A stretch of DNA of 60,000 nt from Hydractinia symbiolongicarpus (GCF_029227915.1 NC_079881.1:21801501-21861500), one strand, 5' to 3'. Shown: positions 22,500 through 33,669, counted from the first letter of the stretch. Made by a program: numbers and translations. The notes: a model not told the origin generated them from the letters alone.

Positions 22500-24230
22500 C
22501 TATCGCGTCCTAAAATACTGAATCCTGAAACGCCACGCTGAGCCAGTTGAAAGTATTGGTTTAAATTTTTCCATTGTTCTGAGACATGCCTGAAAATTGG
22601 CTGATTTCCATAGTGGAATTACTAACACTCCTTTAACTTTTTCTATTTCAATTTTGTCAATCGTTTTAGAAATGCAACTTACAGGAGGTACTATTGTATT
22701 CATGCTCCGAAGAATAACAAAATGCATCTGCGCCTAAAGTTCTCGGACATAGAAATTTCAAATAGAATCTATCATTCTTTTTCATTTGAAAAGTAGCAAA
22801 ACAATCAATTGTAAAAGGTCCTCATTTTGCGCTGACTACCTGGAAACATTCTGGACTAGTCTCCCAATTATCGTAATCAATAATATTTGAAATTTTATCA
22901 GCGTTTTGTTAAGGGATATGGGTATCTAGTTGGTTATAAGATTGATATCATAAGCTCATGATAATTTAATTATCTTTAATGAAATTCTTCGTAATTCAGT
23001 TTTACTACTCCCAGATGAAATTGTTTTAGAAGCTGCGTAATTATCAGTAAACCATACCACAGGCTTGTACTAAAGTAGTTCTTTAAATGACTCTATCCCA
23101 AACTCTATAGCTTTCATTTCTCGTCAAGTAGAACATTCTATGACTTTTTGCGGATATTATTGCTCCTATTGCCACATCGCTAGCGTCAGAAAATATTTTA
23201 AAAGTTTTCTTATCTAAACACCGGCATTAAAGCAATCGAAAATTATCTCTTAAAAACATAATCTCCTTAATTGCCTCTGAGAAATCGAATATATTGAAGA
23301 TAGCATTCCATGACGTCCTGTTTTCTTTGACTCCATTGATTTCTCTTGTCATTGAGCAAATAATGTCACCCAAAACAAATTTTGGAGAAACAATTTTGCC
23401 TGCAATTTTAGCTAATTTTCCTGCAGAGATATGCGGGTGTGTGGTTGCGTTCGAGATACTTTTAAATAAAGAAAAAACTTTTTTCACAGACTTGGACAAT
23501 GTTTGTATCACAATTAAAAGTGAATCTAAGCCATGTTAGATTTTTGGTGGGTTTCCAACACCTCTTCTGTTTGTTAACTGCAAATCCTGCCTTATACAGT
23601 GTAACTCTCACTAAACAAGCATTTTTATAACATTCTGGATACAAAGGCTCAGCCCAGCGCCGTTGTCCAAATAAATGTTAATTTTAACACCCTTGTTATG
23701 CCAAAAATATACTAAAGGGCGAAGTAATTTCGTAAAGTTGTATGGAGCTGTTGACAAACCAAACGGCAATAGAGTGAAAACAAAATATTTGATTTTCCTA
23801 TTAATTTTCCACTGAAAACCTAAGTACGCCTGATGTTCTTCATAAATATCTAGATGATGATAACCTTTTTTAAGGTCAAAATTAGAAGAAAATTTTCCCT
23901 TTTTCGTAAATTCTTTAAATGACTGCCAGTCATCGAACTTGTCCTTTTAAGATGTGAATTAACATATCTAAGATCCAAAATAAGTCGTTTTTTCCCGTGG
24001 AATTATAGCTAACAGAGAGAGGGGATTCACAACTTTTGATGCAATTAAAGTTTCTAGTACAGAACCTGATTCTAAAAGGGCTGTAATTTCTTCAGTGACA
24101 AAGTGTTCCTCGTTCAATGATGATTTTTTATTTAAAAACTGGGTCTTAACTGGATATTTTAAAAATTGAAGTTTATACCCATGTTTAACACTTTCTAAAA
24201 ATCCTAATTCGGAGAGAGAGGGGGAGAGGG
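22500..24230 (-). pseudogene. DIRS-type reverse transcriptase / RNase H pseudogene
   Basis: Reading leftward from about 24210, the frame gives FVTEEITALLESGSV and SKVVNPLSLLAIIP, the usual start of a DIRS/Ty3-type RT domain. A frameshift near 23965 follows, then the active-site region VKINIYLDNGAG at 23650-23690. Active RTs have YLDDG or YVDD there; this copy has Asn in place of the second Asp (codons at 23662-23673). Further broken pieces contain FNCDTNIVQV, HISAGKLAKIAGKI, TSWNAIF and GVLVIPLWKSA, the last typical of the RNase H/C-terminal part. At least three frameshifts are needed. Confidence 0.78.
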
Positions 24231-24304
24231 AGGGGGGAGAGGGAGGGGGAGAGGGAGGGAGAGAGGGAGGGGGAGAGGGAGGGGGGAGAGGGAGTGGGAG
24301 AAGG
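24211..24304. repeat. (GGGAGAGGGA)n purine-rich simple repeat
   Basis: About 94 bp of G and A in runs of three to six G separated by AGA or A. It has many G3+ runs and could form a G-quadruplex or triplex. The proline/serine-rich frame on the minus strand is a by-product. Confidence 0.92.
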
Positions 24305-24330
24305 ATTTCTCCGATATCCTGATATCTCAA

Positions 24331-25295
24331 AACAGTTAAAGACGCAGACTTTTGATTAAAGTATATACCTCGGTTGCAATTTATTGATTAAATTAATTTC
24401 TTTGATTTTGGCCTGTCGCAAAACGTTTTTTCACGCAGAATCGAACCTTATTTAAAAAATTTTTTCAGCAAGATTGTCCCAAAATCGCCAATTGCTAAAG
24501 TTTCCACTCGCAAAAGTTTTTTCGCTTAAATTGTTTTCTTTTTTACTTTCAACAGTTAACCTTGTGTCATTATTTTGTCTCTGTTCATTTCTTTGTATTT
24601 TTCGATTAACAATATCTTAATTTCGAATTATAACCTGCTTATAAAAAAACATGGAAATAACACTCACATAAAATAGTTTGTGTTCTTAAGCAATTGTAGC
24701 CGACAAGGGGATAGTTACTGGATCTGACGCAAGGGCATGTTTTGCCTGTTGCTGTTTTGACAAAATTGTTTCTACAATATTAAAAGTTTTGGGATATAGG
24801 GGTGGATTTGGATGACATTTGGTGAAGACATCACGGAGAAGATCACGGTGATGTATTTACATGTGGGTCATGCATTCAGATTAGTCTTTTGGAAAGAGGC
24901 TGACACAAGAGCTGACTCCAACTCTCTCCATAACATTTGACAAGCTTTCTAAAAGTAAATCAAACAAATGTTATGAAAGGAGAAAATTAGCTGCAATATA
25001 TTTTTGCTGATGTCATCGAAAGCTTGACATTTGTCCAAAATACCACTATCTACTAAAAAGTTTAATACTTAGTTCTAGAGAGACATTTTAAATTCTGTTT
25101 AAAGTTTCTCATAGCAAAATAAAAGTTATTTGTGCAAGAACGCCCCAAATTCGATTTTTCCAAATTTTGGGTAAAATCTAAACAAATCGGAAAATCAGAT
25201 GTATGACGCGTCTAAAATTTAATACTGAAGTCTTTCAATCAGATTTTATCAGTAATTTACAATATAGTAACAAACACGGATTACTTTTAGAGACA
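24331..25295. other. No gene seen
   Basis: AT-rich spacer between the DIRS relic and the secreted-protein gene. Only a 40-bp fragment (25092-25131) is shared with 26858-26897. Confidence 0.6.
25092..25131. repeat. Dispersed 40-bp repeat, copy 1
   Basis: ATTCTGTTTAAAGTTTCTCA then TAGCAAAATAAAAGTTATTT; about 85 percent identical to 26858-26897. Nearby GATGTCATCGAAAGCTT resembles GACGTCATAAAAGCTTC before the second copy, so the shared block may be about 100 bp. Confidence 0.55.
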
Positions 25296-25301
25296 TTATT
25301 G

Positions 25302-25883
25302 TTATTCAAGTTCGGCATTTAAAAGATCTAATAATGAATATTGTCCAAATGTACGACCTTGAGGCAAATAACATTGAGTCTTTTTGTGCACTCTAGGTTT
25401 TGTAATTGTGGCGAAAATAGGTTGCGATTCAGTTGGTCCGTCTGTCTTTGTACTCATTGTAGCAGTGATGTTAGGTTCTGATTGAGAGAGCGCATCTGTT
25501 TCTGTGCTCGTAACGGTGACAGAATTAGCTTGCAATTTAAATGGGCTGTTTGTGTTGGTGGTCACTTTATAGGGTTTGATTGTTTTTGCACCCTCAGTGG
25601 TAGCAGCAACGGGAGGAGCCGTGGCTTTTATAAGTTTCCTCAACTTCTTTCGTTTTCTTTCTTTCTTCCGATTCTTTATATTCCTTATTAATTTTGTCTT
25701 ATTTTTTTGAAATCTGGTTCTTGGAAAAGTTACACGATCATTTTCGAGTATTCTTTCTTGTAATGGTAATAATTCCGTTTCTACAGAATTTCTATCTTGT
25801 GTCGCACGATCTGATAAGGGATGCAACCAGCATGCGAGAGGGCAGAATAAAATGAAAAAAAAGACGAAATACGACATCTCCAT
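25302..25883 (-). CDS. Secreted protein with basic block (family A, copy 1), 193 aa
   Basis: Single-exon frame. Residues 1-19 form a signal peptide (YFVFFFILFCPLACW). Then come LHPLSDRATQ, a conserved ETELLPLQERI...VTFPRT segment (about 35-56), a very basic stretch around 60-86 (NRKKERKRKKLRKL), a Ser/Thr-rich middle with two diverged TSTETD/MSTKTDG motifs, and an acidic hydrophobic end SLLDLLNAELE. The same layout occurs in the protein at 37559-38449, so the reading frame is real. A second Met at residue 3 corresponds to the start of that paralogue and may be the one used. Function not recognised. The basic block has possible dibasic cleavage sites, so a processed precursor or a polyanion-binding matrix protein is conceivable. 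Confidence 0.75.
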   Translation of the reverse strand: MEMSYFVFFFILFCPLACWLHPLSDRATQDRNSVETELLPLQERILENDRVTFPRTRFQKNKTKLIRNIKNRKKERKRKKLRKLIKATAPPVAATTEGAKTIKPYKVTTNTNSPFKLQANSVTVTSTETDALSQSEPNITATMSTKTDGPTESQPIFATITKPRVHKKTQCYLPQGRTFGQYSLLDLLNAELE

Positions 25884-26857
25884 TTGTATTCAACAATTGG
25901 GTTCCTGCTAGCTTCTCTTCAGATATATTTGCTTTGCTTCAACGTTTACAGTTTATTAGCAAAACAAGGGAAAACAAACAATATTCCGTCTTTATTTCAT
26001 CAAGAAAATCATATAAATATTTTACAACTTCTTAATCTGTTTGATGTAATAAAAATTCTGTGTGCGTTAAATATTCTGCTGCTTTGCCTTCAAAATGAAG
26101 AAACTAAAGCAGTTCCAAGTCGAACATTTTAAAACAGATTGGAACATTAATAAAAATTTCTTACATGGGTTCATTTACATAGGATTATGATAAACTATTA
26201 AATAAAGTTTTTATTTTGTTCTTTCAAGAACTACTTCTTTTTCAACAAATCAAAAAACAATATAGCAATACTATAAGCAGCTTTAATTTTCTAAATGTTG
26301 CAAAGATGAAACAGCAAGCCGTACATACAATACCATAATAATGGTTATTTATTCTATTTTCAATATCCTTCTTTTTCCTTATTTATTTGTTTTCAATTAT
26401 TTGTGCAAACGTGCATATCATTTTTCAAAACAGCTATAAAAAAGATTATAGCATGGTTTACGTTCAATGTAGCCAGCATTTGCAATTTACAACAAAAATA
26501 AACAGAACATGCTGTTTCTGAAAGTTAAGGTTTGGCACGGAATAGATCAATCCATCTTCTGGTAAAATCTTTAGTAAGATTTTGTCACTATAAATTAGAC
26601 AGCAATTGGGTCACGAAGTTCCAAAAGAGAAGTTTTTACTGCTACAATATATTGTATGCAATATTGTATAATTTTATAAAAGAGGGATACTATTTGTTTA
26701 CACTTTTCTTTTAATAAGGCTTAAATGTGCACCATGTAAACTTTGAAGTCACAATATATTGTTCGTTGTGGTTCAATCCTGTACGATATTTTTGCTTGTG
26801 TAAGCACATTTTCTGTGACGTCATAAAAGCTTCAATTTTGCCACCTTCTTCTTTTAT

Positions 26858-26897
26858 ATTCTGTTTGAAGTTTCTGAAAGCTAAATAAAAGTTATTT
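26858..26897. repeat. Dispersed 40-bp repeat, copy 2
   Basis: ATTCTGTTTGAAGTTTCTGA then AAGCTAAATAAAAGTTATTT, the partner of 25092-25131. Confidence 0.55.
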
Positions 26898-27126
26898 CAC
26901 ATATGTTCCAGTTTTTACATATATGGCATAAAAGTTTTCAAAAATTGCCGGAAAATCTGTTTTTTTTTGGGGGGGAAGGAGTAAAATATCAAAGCCTCTA
27001 AAGGGCATGGGACCTAAAAATTTGTCATGCAGGTGTCCAATACATAAATATTGAAACCCAGTAAGTCTCATAGCCATGAAACATAGCCTTAAGGAGTTAC
27101 TAAAATGAAAACCGTTAGGGTTAGGG

Positions 27127-27240
27127 TTAACCCTATCTGGTATGGGCTCTTTTGGCCTTTGAAAGTATGGAGGGGGCATAAAGTGCCTGCGGGCTGTAAC
27201 TTTTGTTCAGTTTAGTTTTAGGTGACGAAACTTAGCACAA
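27127..27240 (+). mobile_element. Partial end of a piggyBac-like non-autonomous element
   Basis: TTAACCCTATCTGGTATGGG, then GGGGGCATAAAGTGCCTGCG, then GGTGACGAAACTTAGCACAA follow the order of the left end of the complete element at 53510 (TTAACCCTATTATACCTG, GCACAAAGTGCCCGCGG, GTGATGAAACTTGGCTCAA). The matching right end was not found, so this copy is truncated or its far end has diverged. Confidence 0.6.
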
Positions 27241-27258
27241 GGAAGCCTCAATATGTTG

Positions 27259-27326
27259 TGACTTAAGTAGTTACATAATATTTGGGTTGACATGTCAACC
27301 CAAATATTATGTAACTACTTAAGTCA
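27259..27326. repeat. 68-bp perfect palindrome
   Basis: Arms of 34 bp meet at ACATGT with no spacer: TGACTTAAGTAGTTACATAA... reads the same on the other strand. It is followed by three more copies of ACTTAAGTC-like words to about 27385. Likely part of the adjacent mobile element; it could extrude as a cruciform. Confidence 0.95.
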
Positions 27327-28906
27327 TAAGTACTACTTAAGTCTACTACAACTACTTAAGTCTTAAGTCATAACTACTTAAGTCATTATAGGAAGTGATG
27401 ACGTCATAATAAGACAATAGTCGAAGGAAATGTCTTTCTTGGAAATTCGCGTTTTTTTATTTTTTTAAAAACTATTTGCAATCATTTAAAAAAAATATAG
27501 GAATGTAAGAAATTATTAGGAACATTTACAGGTGTCAAGAACACAAAGGATTTCTCTAAGGAAAAATGAAAATCAAATTCCAAATATGCCATTTGTACTT
27601 GGCCACGATATGTAAAAATATGCTGGTGGAGCATAATCAATCACTGGCCAAAAATAAAAGTAGGACATTTATTGGCCTTAGAAGAATTATTTGTTCAAAA
27701 ACCTTACTTGTTTGTTCATATTTGGTCAAGATTTAGAAGTTTTGTTACAAAAGCCTTATCAGCCTCATTTAAATTGCTCAAATTCTGAAACCTAGAAAGT
27801 ATAGCTAATACAAAATCATTCTTTATTTCTATCCTCAAGTATATAGGTGAATAGAAATAAAATTTGTGATATGACGAATTTGTAAGAGCTTTCTTCATTT
27901 AAAAGGCAGTGCCAAAAAAAGCACAATATTGGTTACATTCAAGTGCCTCACTTATTGTACATTCCATGGGGCTGGTTAATATATCAAATAAGCTCATCAT
28001 ATTTACCTACCTATATACATGAGCTCCAATGTTTACATTTTAAAGATTCTTGTGCATGGCCAAAAAATCAGAAAATCGGCAGGCAAAAAAATGCAGACCT
28101 TAGGTGAAGAAAGTCAAATTATGGTTAAAAACTTTTTTACTGTTTGTGTTCTAAATCTAAACTATATGCAAGTTATATATATACTTTAATTTCATTTTCA
28201 AAATATGTCTCTACCTGAAAAAAAAAGTTTGGAATAGACTGGCACACGGCTTTCCGTCTGCAATTTTTGCCTGTCGCCGATTTGTGGAAGAGGTTTAGGA
28301 ATTATAAACAACACACGTCACGATGAAAGTCAGCTGCAAAATTTTTAGCCAACAAAATGTTTCTCAGAAATGTAACAGATAATTTAGCTAATTTGCCCAC
28401 ATTAAGATTTAAGGAGAACACAGCCGGCTTGTCATCACAATTATAAAAAAAAAACTCAAACATTGACTAACAACATTTAGTTTTGTATCCAAGTAGGGTA
28501 ATGACTTTAACAACATCGATATATGTGGCTACTAACTATTAGGTAAATATTCACGTAATTTAGACGGTACAACCCTCTAGCTAGCTAGCTACCAGTAGTT
28601 CTGCAGGATAAGACAAACACCGCATATATATTAATTTAATTATCGAGATAAATTTGCTTCATATCATGTTGAACTAAAAATGGTATCTTTTTTAATATAT
28701 TTCTCAAAAACTAGCTTCTTTAAAGTCAGTGCTAAACCTTAGCTAGTATTTTTATCCACTCTACAAAATAAATCGACCGCCATATTTGTTGTACTCTTGT
28801 TTACATAAAACTCCCGCACGGGGCAGAAATAAATTTTTGCAGGGCAAGAACTGTTCATAAATTATTTTTTTGGTATAATTATCTTAAATTATAAGCGATC
28901 ATGCGA

Positions 28907-28978
28907 CCAGCCTGTTCCAGGGCCTTTTCGCCGCTATCAACTTTTCAACAAGGCAAAATGCCCTGGGAACGAGGTTGA
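28907..28978. mobile_element. Short foldback element with imperfect 23-bp inverted ends
   Basis: CCTGTTCCAGGGCCTTTTCG at 28911 and, on the other strand from 28974, CCTCGTTCCCAGGGCATTTT. About 70 bp in all. The CTCGTTCCCAGGG end is reminiscent of short inverted-repeat elements seen in other marine invertebrates; that comparison is from memory. Confidence 0.5.
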
Positions 28979-29394
28979 AAACTTTAGTGTTAGTAGCTGT
29001 CATGGATGAAACTTGGTATTTCTATGCGCATTTATGTCAGTAACTACTCAATCAAGACAATTTTGATTGAGATGTGACAGAATGACCTAGGACGTCATCA
29101 TATGACAATGGAAACAGAGAATAGGAAGATAGAAATATTCCGGTCTGTAAATTACCAATATTCCGCTCTGCAAATTACACAGCATGTACGTCGATACTGT
29201 ATGATGACTTTTCGTCACTATCACATACATAATCACATATTTATACAACTGGTGAGTTTGGAAAACATTTATTTTGGCACTACATCAAAATTTGATATGA
29301 CGACCTGCCAATAACGGACAAAGTGACATTGACAGGACAATTTTTAGATTACTGTGGAAAGTTTATCATTTCTTGAACATGATAGTTTAGTAGG

Positions 29395-29430
29395 CGACGT
29401 TTCGGGAGATCCTTCTTCCATCATCGGGCT
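29395..29430 (-). ncRNA. Candidate hammerhead-like ribozyme core in the Penelope terminal repeat
   Basis: The minus strand reads CCGATGATGGAAGAAGGATC then TCCCGAAACGTC. This resembles the CUGAUGA, stem II, GAAA order of the small hammerhead ribozymes known in Penelope-like terminal repeats, but the first box has C for U and stem II would have only about three pairs. Probably a decayed copy, or only the terminal hairpin. Confidence 0.3.
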
Positions 29431-29563
29431 AAGTAAAATGATGTTGCGCATGTATTTATATAATTGCAGAGGATCGAAGTTCATAAAAATTAACCAATCA
29501 GAAACGAGCTGATAATTACAGTTAATTACGGTAATTAATATTCTCGGACCTGGATGTAGGTAA

Positions 29564-30169
29564 CTACTTCTTCTGTAGGGCTTGTAACCAAATCTCAGGA
29601 AGTTGATACGAGATGTTGTTTATGTGTTTGTTACGTTCTACATTGTTAATGGTTTCTTTAATCTTCCTGGCAGTTGTTCTGGATTCTCTGTCAATGATTT
29701 TCTTCTCATCCCAATTAAACTGATGACTTCTGCTCCAGCTGTGGTCCGCAATTTCGTTTTTCTTCACATCTCCGTTTCTCACTGCGCGCATATGTTCTTG
29801 TACTCGTTGCTTAAACTTTCTTTTTGTTTCGCCTATATACACTGCATCACAACCTTTATACGGGATTTCGTAAACAACATTGCTTTGTTCTTCCAGGTTT
29901 ATTTTGTCTTTTGGTTTAGACAAAGTGCTTCTTAGGGTGTCTTTAGAGGAAAGAATGCATTTGATCTTGTGTTGCCTTAAAACTCGACGAAGGATCTCGC
30001 TGGTACCTGGTACGAAGGCTAGGAATGCTGATGCGATAAATTCCTCTGATGTTTCCTTGTTGTCTCCGTTGCATCTTCTCTTCATTTTATTTTCTACTTG
30101 CGTGATAACGTTATGACTGTATCCATTTGCGATTAATGCATTTCTTACACGTCGAATTTCTATTTTGCT
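29564..30169 (-). CDS. Penelope-like GIY-YIG endonuclease domain
   Basis: Same frame as the RT after one stop. NVVYEIPYKGCDAVYIGETK contains the two Tyr-Ile blocks (variant of GIY-YIG), then KRKFKQRVQEHMRAV with the conserved Arg, HSWSRSHQFNWDEKKII and a C-terminal SYQLPEIW. In this family the nuclease nicks the target for primed reverse transcription. As an element gene it is cut off from the RT by the TAG, so it is probably inactive. Confidence 0.85.
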   Translation of the reverse strand, partial: SKIEIRRVRNALIANGYSHNVITQVENKMKRRCNGDNKETSEEFIASAFLAFVPGTSEILRRVLRQHKIKCILSSKDTLRSTLSKPKDKINLEEQSNVVYEIPYKGCDAVYIGETKRKFKQRVQEHMRAVRNGDVKKNEIADHSWSRSHQFNWDEKKIIDRESRTTARKIKETINNVERNKHINNISYQLPEIWLQALQKK

Positions 30170-30955
30170 CTACTGTTTGTCACTGACTACGCTGTTTGTA
30201 CGATTCAGTAATGAAGATATGACACTTTCTTTGCAAGATTTCTGATGGTTTGATTGAAAGTTAAGGTACTGGTCAGTGTGTGTTGGTTTACGATACACTG
30301 AAACTGAAATGGAACCATTCTTGCGTTTGACCAAAGTGTCCAGGAAAGCGATACTTCCATCGTGTACAAGCTCAACAGTGAATTTGATTTGTCGATGTAG
30401 GCCGTTGATGTGTTCAAGGAACTCTTCTAGATGAGATCTTTTGATTATGGCGAATACGTCGTCAACAAATCTTTTCCAAACCTTTGGACGTCTGTCTGAT
30501 GTGACTAATGCTGTTGTCTCGTGTGCTTTCATGTATATTTCTGCGACTACTGATGATGCAGGGCCTCCCATCGCAACTCCGTCTGTTTGAGTGTAGAAGT
30601 TCTTATTAAACAGATACCATGTTTTGGTTAGAACAAGTTCGACCAAACGCAGAAAATCCGGTACTGGAATCTTTGTCTTTTCACCGAATGCAGCATTGTT
30701 TTCGATTAGGTCTTTAAGGATGTTTAAGGTGTCTTTTATGGAAACATTTGTGTAGAGTGATGTGACATCAAATGATACATTGCATTCGTCGTCTGCTATC
30801 TTTATTTCTCTGATGTATTCCGAAAATTCTTTTGAGTTTTTGCTGTGGTCACTTGCTGTGAATTTGCTGAGGATGGAAGCAACAAATTTTGATAGGTTGT
30901 GTAACAGTGTTCCAGTGCAGGAGACTATTGGTCAAATTGGATTTCCCTGTTTATG
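30170..30955 (-). pseudogene. Penelope-like reverse transcriptase domain (partial, two stops)
   Basis: Starts within the conserved HKQGNPI-PIVS block, where a TGA replaces the usual Arg codon. Then follow CNVSFDVTSLYTNVS (motif A), TDGVAMGGPASSVVAEIYM (motif B), VWKRFVDDVFAI (catalytic motif C with both Asp), GSIAFLDTLVKRKNG and SVSVYRKPTHTDQYL. The active-site residues are intact. A TAG at 30170-30172 separates it from the endonuclease, which continues in the same frame. Confidence 0.88.
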
Positions 30956-30999
30956 AAAATTAATCGCTAATTTTATTTTGTTTAAAAGTTTTCATTGAT

Positions 31000-31475
31000 T
31001 GTTCGTGTATATTTAATAAAATTAGCAGCAAATCATATTGTGATCAGAAACATACAATTTAATAAATTTTACATGTTTTTAAATGGATCCTTTTCCCCAG
31101 GCTTTATAATGAAGTTGCCAACAAACCGCTTTGTAAAAAAAAGCAAAATAATTTTTCAGAAAAAAAGTAAAGGCTTTTAATAACTTGTATTATATAAAAG
31201 TCTCATCCACGTAATGGAACGTACCAATCGCAATGGTCACTCATTTAGATTGAGTTCCTATCTGTTTTCCAGGCTTTTTTGTATTGGTGGCGATTGTAGC
31301 ATGGTACGTGTTCACGGTTTTAGTGCCCGTCTTTGGGCTTCTAAGCGGGAACGAATTAGCAATTCAGAAGATCTGTCTAAATAGACTGCATCTTAGATGG
31401 TAGGTTCGGGTTATGATGGTTGTAATATCTGGCTTTTACTCTTTATTTACTCTTCTCTTTATTTTATGCTGCTAT
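31000..31475. other. No gene seen
   Basis: Spacer between the Penelope element and the broken secreted-protein copy. Confidence 0.6.
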
Positions 31476-31479
31476 CTTA

Positions 31480-31705
31480 AATCCTTTTTGCTTTCTTCGA
31501 AATCTTACGATCATTATTTTCTTCAGGTTCCTTGCATTCCTTGACTTTTATTTGTTGGTGGGATTAAAACACTATTTTGGATCATTTATTTTCCTTTATG
31601 TTAGGTAATAATTTCACGGAATTTCTATCTTGAGTTATATCATCTGTGATAAGGGATGCAACCAACATAGGAACTGGCAGAACAAACTATGAAATGAGGA
31701 TAACG
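31480..31705 (-). pseudogene. Broken third copy of secreted protein family A
   Basis: Minus-strand CTGGTTGCATCCCTTATCA-like sequence (here TATGTTGGTTGCATCCCTTA), ACTCAAGATAGAAATTCCGT and AATTATTACC align with the 25302-25883 gene from the signal peptide through the ETELLPLQ segment, followed by a degraded Lys/Arg-rich part. The start codon region is altered and several frameshifts are present. Flanking DNA at 31815-31875 also matches the upstream side of that gene, showing that the promoter was duplicated too. Confidence 0.72.
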
Positions 31706-31909
31706 TGTTAACTTTGTTTTTAACAATCGGATATGCGTGCTTTTCTAGATGTTCCCACTGATATTCTTGGTTTTTTACCACATTTATAATTTACAATAAA
31801 TTAAGCAATGCAACGCCCGTCTTTATTTGATCAAGGAAACGACATAAATTTTTTACAGCTGCTTCTTCTATTATGTATAATAAAATACTCGTATAATAAT
31901 TTACATTGC

Positions 31910-33665
31910 AATTTCATCACGCCTTCCTAAATTTTTCTTGTTATTAATTGTGAATAGTCATTTTCTTTTCATCAAATGGTCCTCAATATAACCGTTCAAG
32001 GGGAGGAGATAAAACTGTTTTATGAAACACCTATAAATAAAAGACCGCTCAAAACATGGACTGAATTATTATTTGAATTCACAGAAAAAGATATGAAATT
32101 AAAAATATTGAAAACTCTTCACTAAAAAATAAGTTATAGAAATATAAACATTAACTTCTCTCGTTATTAGAGCATTTTTTGTACACCTTCGGTAGAAATT
32201 TTTGTTTAGTTTCGTTTGTGTTCATCGTTGTGAGGACAGTCGGGTAACAAAAAGAGCTATTTTTTCGTCCACTGGTGTAATTACAAATTTAAAATGGTTA
32301 TTTCACGCAACAGCACCACTCTTATTTGACTGGGCACCATATGACAGTTACCTGTTAAAGAAAGTATCTACACATTTGTATTTTTGAAAAAAAGAAAAAT
32401 AAAAGCGAAAATAAAAGGAAATTTAAGAAAATAAATTAAGAAGAAGTGAAAAAAAGTCAATCGCAAAGTGTGTGTTTATTAAAAAACTATCAAGCCTTAA
32501 GTATCTTTTTTGGAGGACTTTCTTTAGCGAAATCTGCCAAATGCAGCATGAATTAAAAAGAAAAAAGATTTATTTTCGCAGTTTCTCAGGACTCTTTCAA
32601 ATAACATAACATGATAAATGTAGAAGCCGTCCTTAGATTTCAAATATTATTGTTAACATTTCTAAATAGAAACGTACAAAAACGATAAAGTTGAGAAAAT
32701 GAAGCCTTTGCGAAGTTGTTTATAAACGTCTTATTGGTAAATCCATTCTGTTGAGATCTCCTATACAAGACATTACCTGCAGATCTTAAGGGCAATGATT
32801 ACTGGAGTTAAAAGAAATATTTGCCTTGTATTTATCTATTTAAGATATCTACACCAGATAAATATCAAACTAAAACCATATCGAAATTACATCTGACACC
32901 AGAATCATTAAAAAGTGCTTCACATTAGTTCCGCCTGTTCGTTTTTTATCATTCAGTGAGTTAGTTCGCGAAATCATCCAGCAGAGAAAACAGAGAAGGG
33001 AGTTCACCTAGGGCCTTCTCGTTTGGTTTCAGCAAATGACTGCATTTCTCCATCCCGAACTTCCCAGTATATTTTAAGTTGCCGTACTACAACTTAACAA
33101 CTAATTTCAATTCTTTTCTATCTCGAAATGATCCAAATGTGTGATCAAACCGAATGGTTTTTCTTGTTAAATGTAAAGGGGTGAGAACTGCAATCCATAA
33201 GTGAAATATCTAACAATAATTTTCTCTATGTTCGATATATATTTCTTTATTATTGTTATTATTATTATATACCTCTTCTTGACTATTTCTTTCCGTGCGC
33301 ATATGTTTTTTTTACAAAGACAATATAAAACAGATATATATATATATATCAAGAAAAAATTTGGGCAAGGCAATAAAGTTCGTGCCGCAGACACATGAAA
33401 CAGTAAACACGACATATTTTTAGACTTTGTTGCGACTAACAAACTTCTGATGCTTAGACCTAATTTTCTCTTTTTTATTCTTTTCGTAGAAGTTATTATT
33501 TCATTATGATTGAAACATATTTTTACGAAGAATATACACTAGAATCGAAATAAATAAAAAATTTTACCCCTGAAAAATGCATCTCAAAGTTCATGAACTT
33601 TGCGATTTTCGAATTTACAAGACACTGTATTTTTGTGTCGTGGCAGAAGCTGCCTTCCTTTGACT
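31910..33665. other. No gene seen
   Basis: AT-rich with a short TA run near 33334. Small open frames only, none with motifs. Confidence 0.55.
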
Positions 33666-33669
33666 AAAC

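Larger units (their letters stand above)
21378..24230 (-). mobile_element. Degenerate DIRS-type (tyrosine recombinase) retroelement
   Basis: On the minus strand a reverse transcriptase, an RNase H-like continuation and a tyrosine recombinase follow each other in the DIRS order. All are broken by frameshifts and stops, so the copy is dead. I could not identify the inverted terminal repeats or internal complementary region that DIRS elements carry, so the outer limits are those of recognisable coding sequence. A GA-rich simple repeat adjoins the 5' side. Confidence 0.8.
26133..29340. other. Non-coding stretch with element fragments and a large palindrome
   Basis: No supported gene. Contains a partial piggyBac-like end at 27127, a 68-bp palindrome at 27259, a foldback repeat at 28907, and AT-rich DNA. 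The region upstream of the 25302-25883 gene (about 25985-26045) is similar to 31815-31875 beside the broken paralogue. Confidence 0.55.
29348..30955 (-). mobile_element. Penelope-like retroelement, 5'-truncated
   Basis: Reverse transcriptase and GIY-YIG endonuclease in the order typical of endonuclease-bearing Penelope-like elements, followed by a 3' region whose end (29348-29430) recurs at 36235-36305. The coding part starts abruptly inside the RT domain near 30955 and has two in-frame stops (TGA about 30944, TAG 30170-30172) but no frameshift, so the insertion is fairly young. Such elements spread by target-primed reverse transcription. Confidence 0.9.

Noticed and set aside
27112-27128. 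TTAGGGTTAGGGTTAA, resembling a telomeric repeat
   Set aside because: Only two units, and the second overlaps the TTAA flank of a piggyBac-like end. Not evidence of a telomere or fusion.
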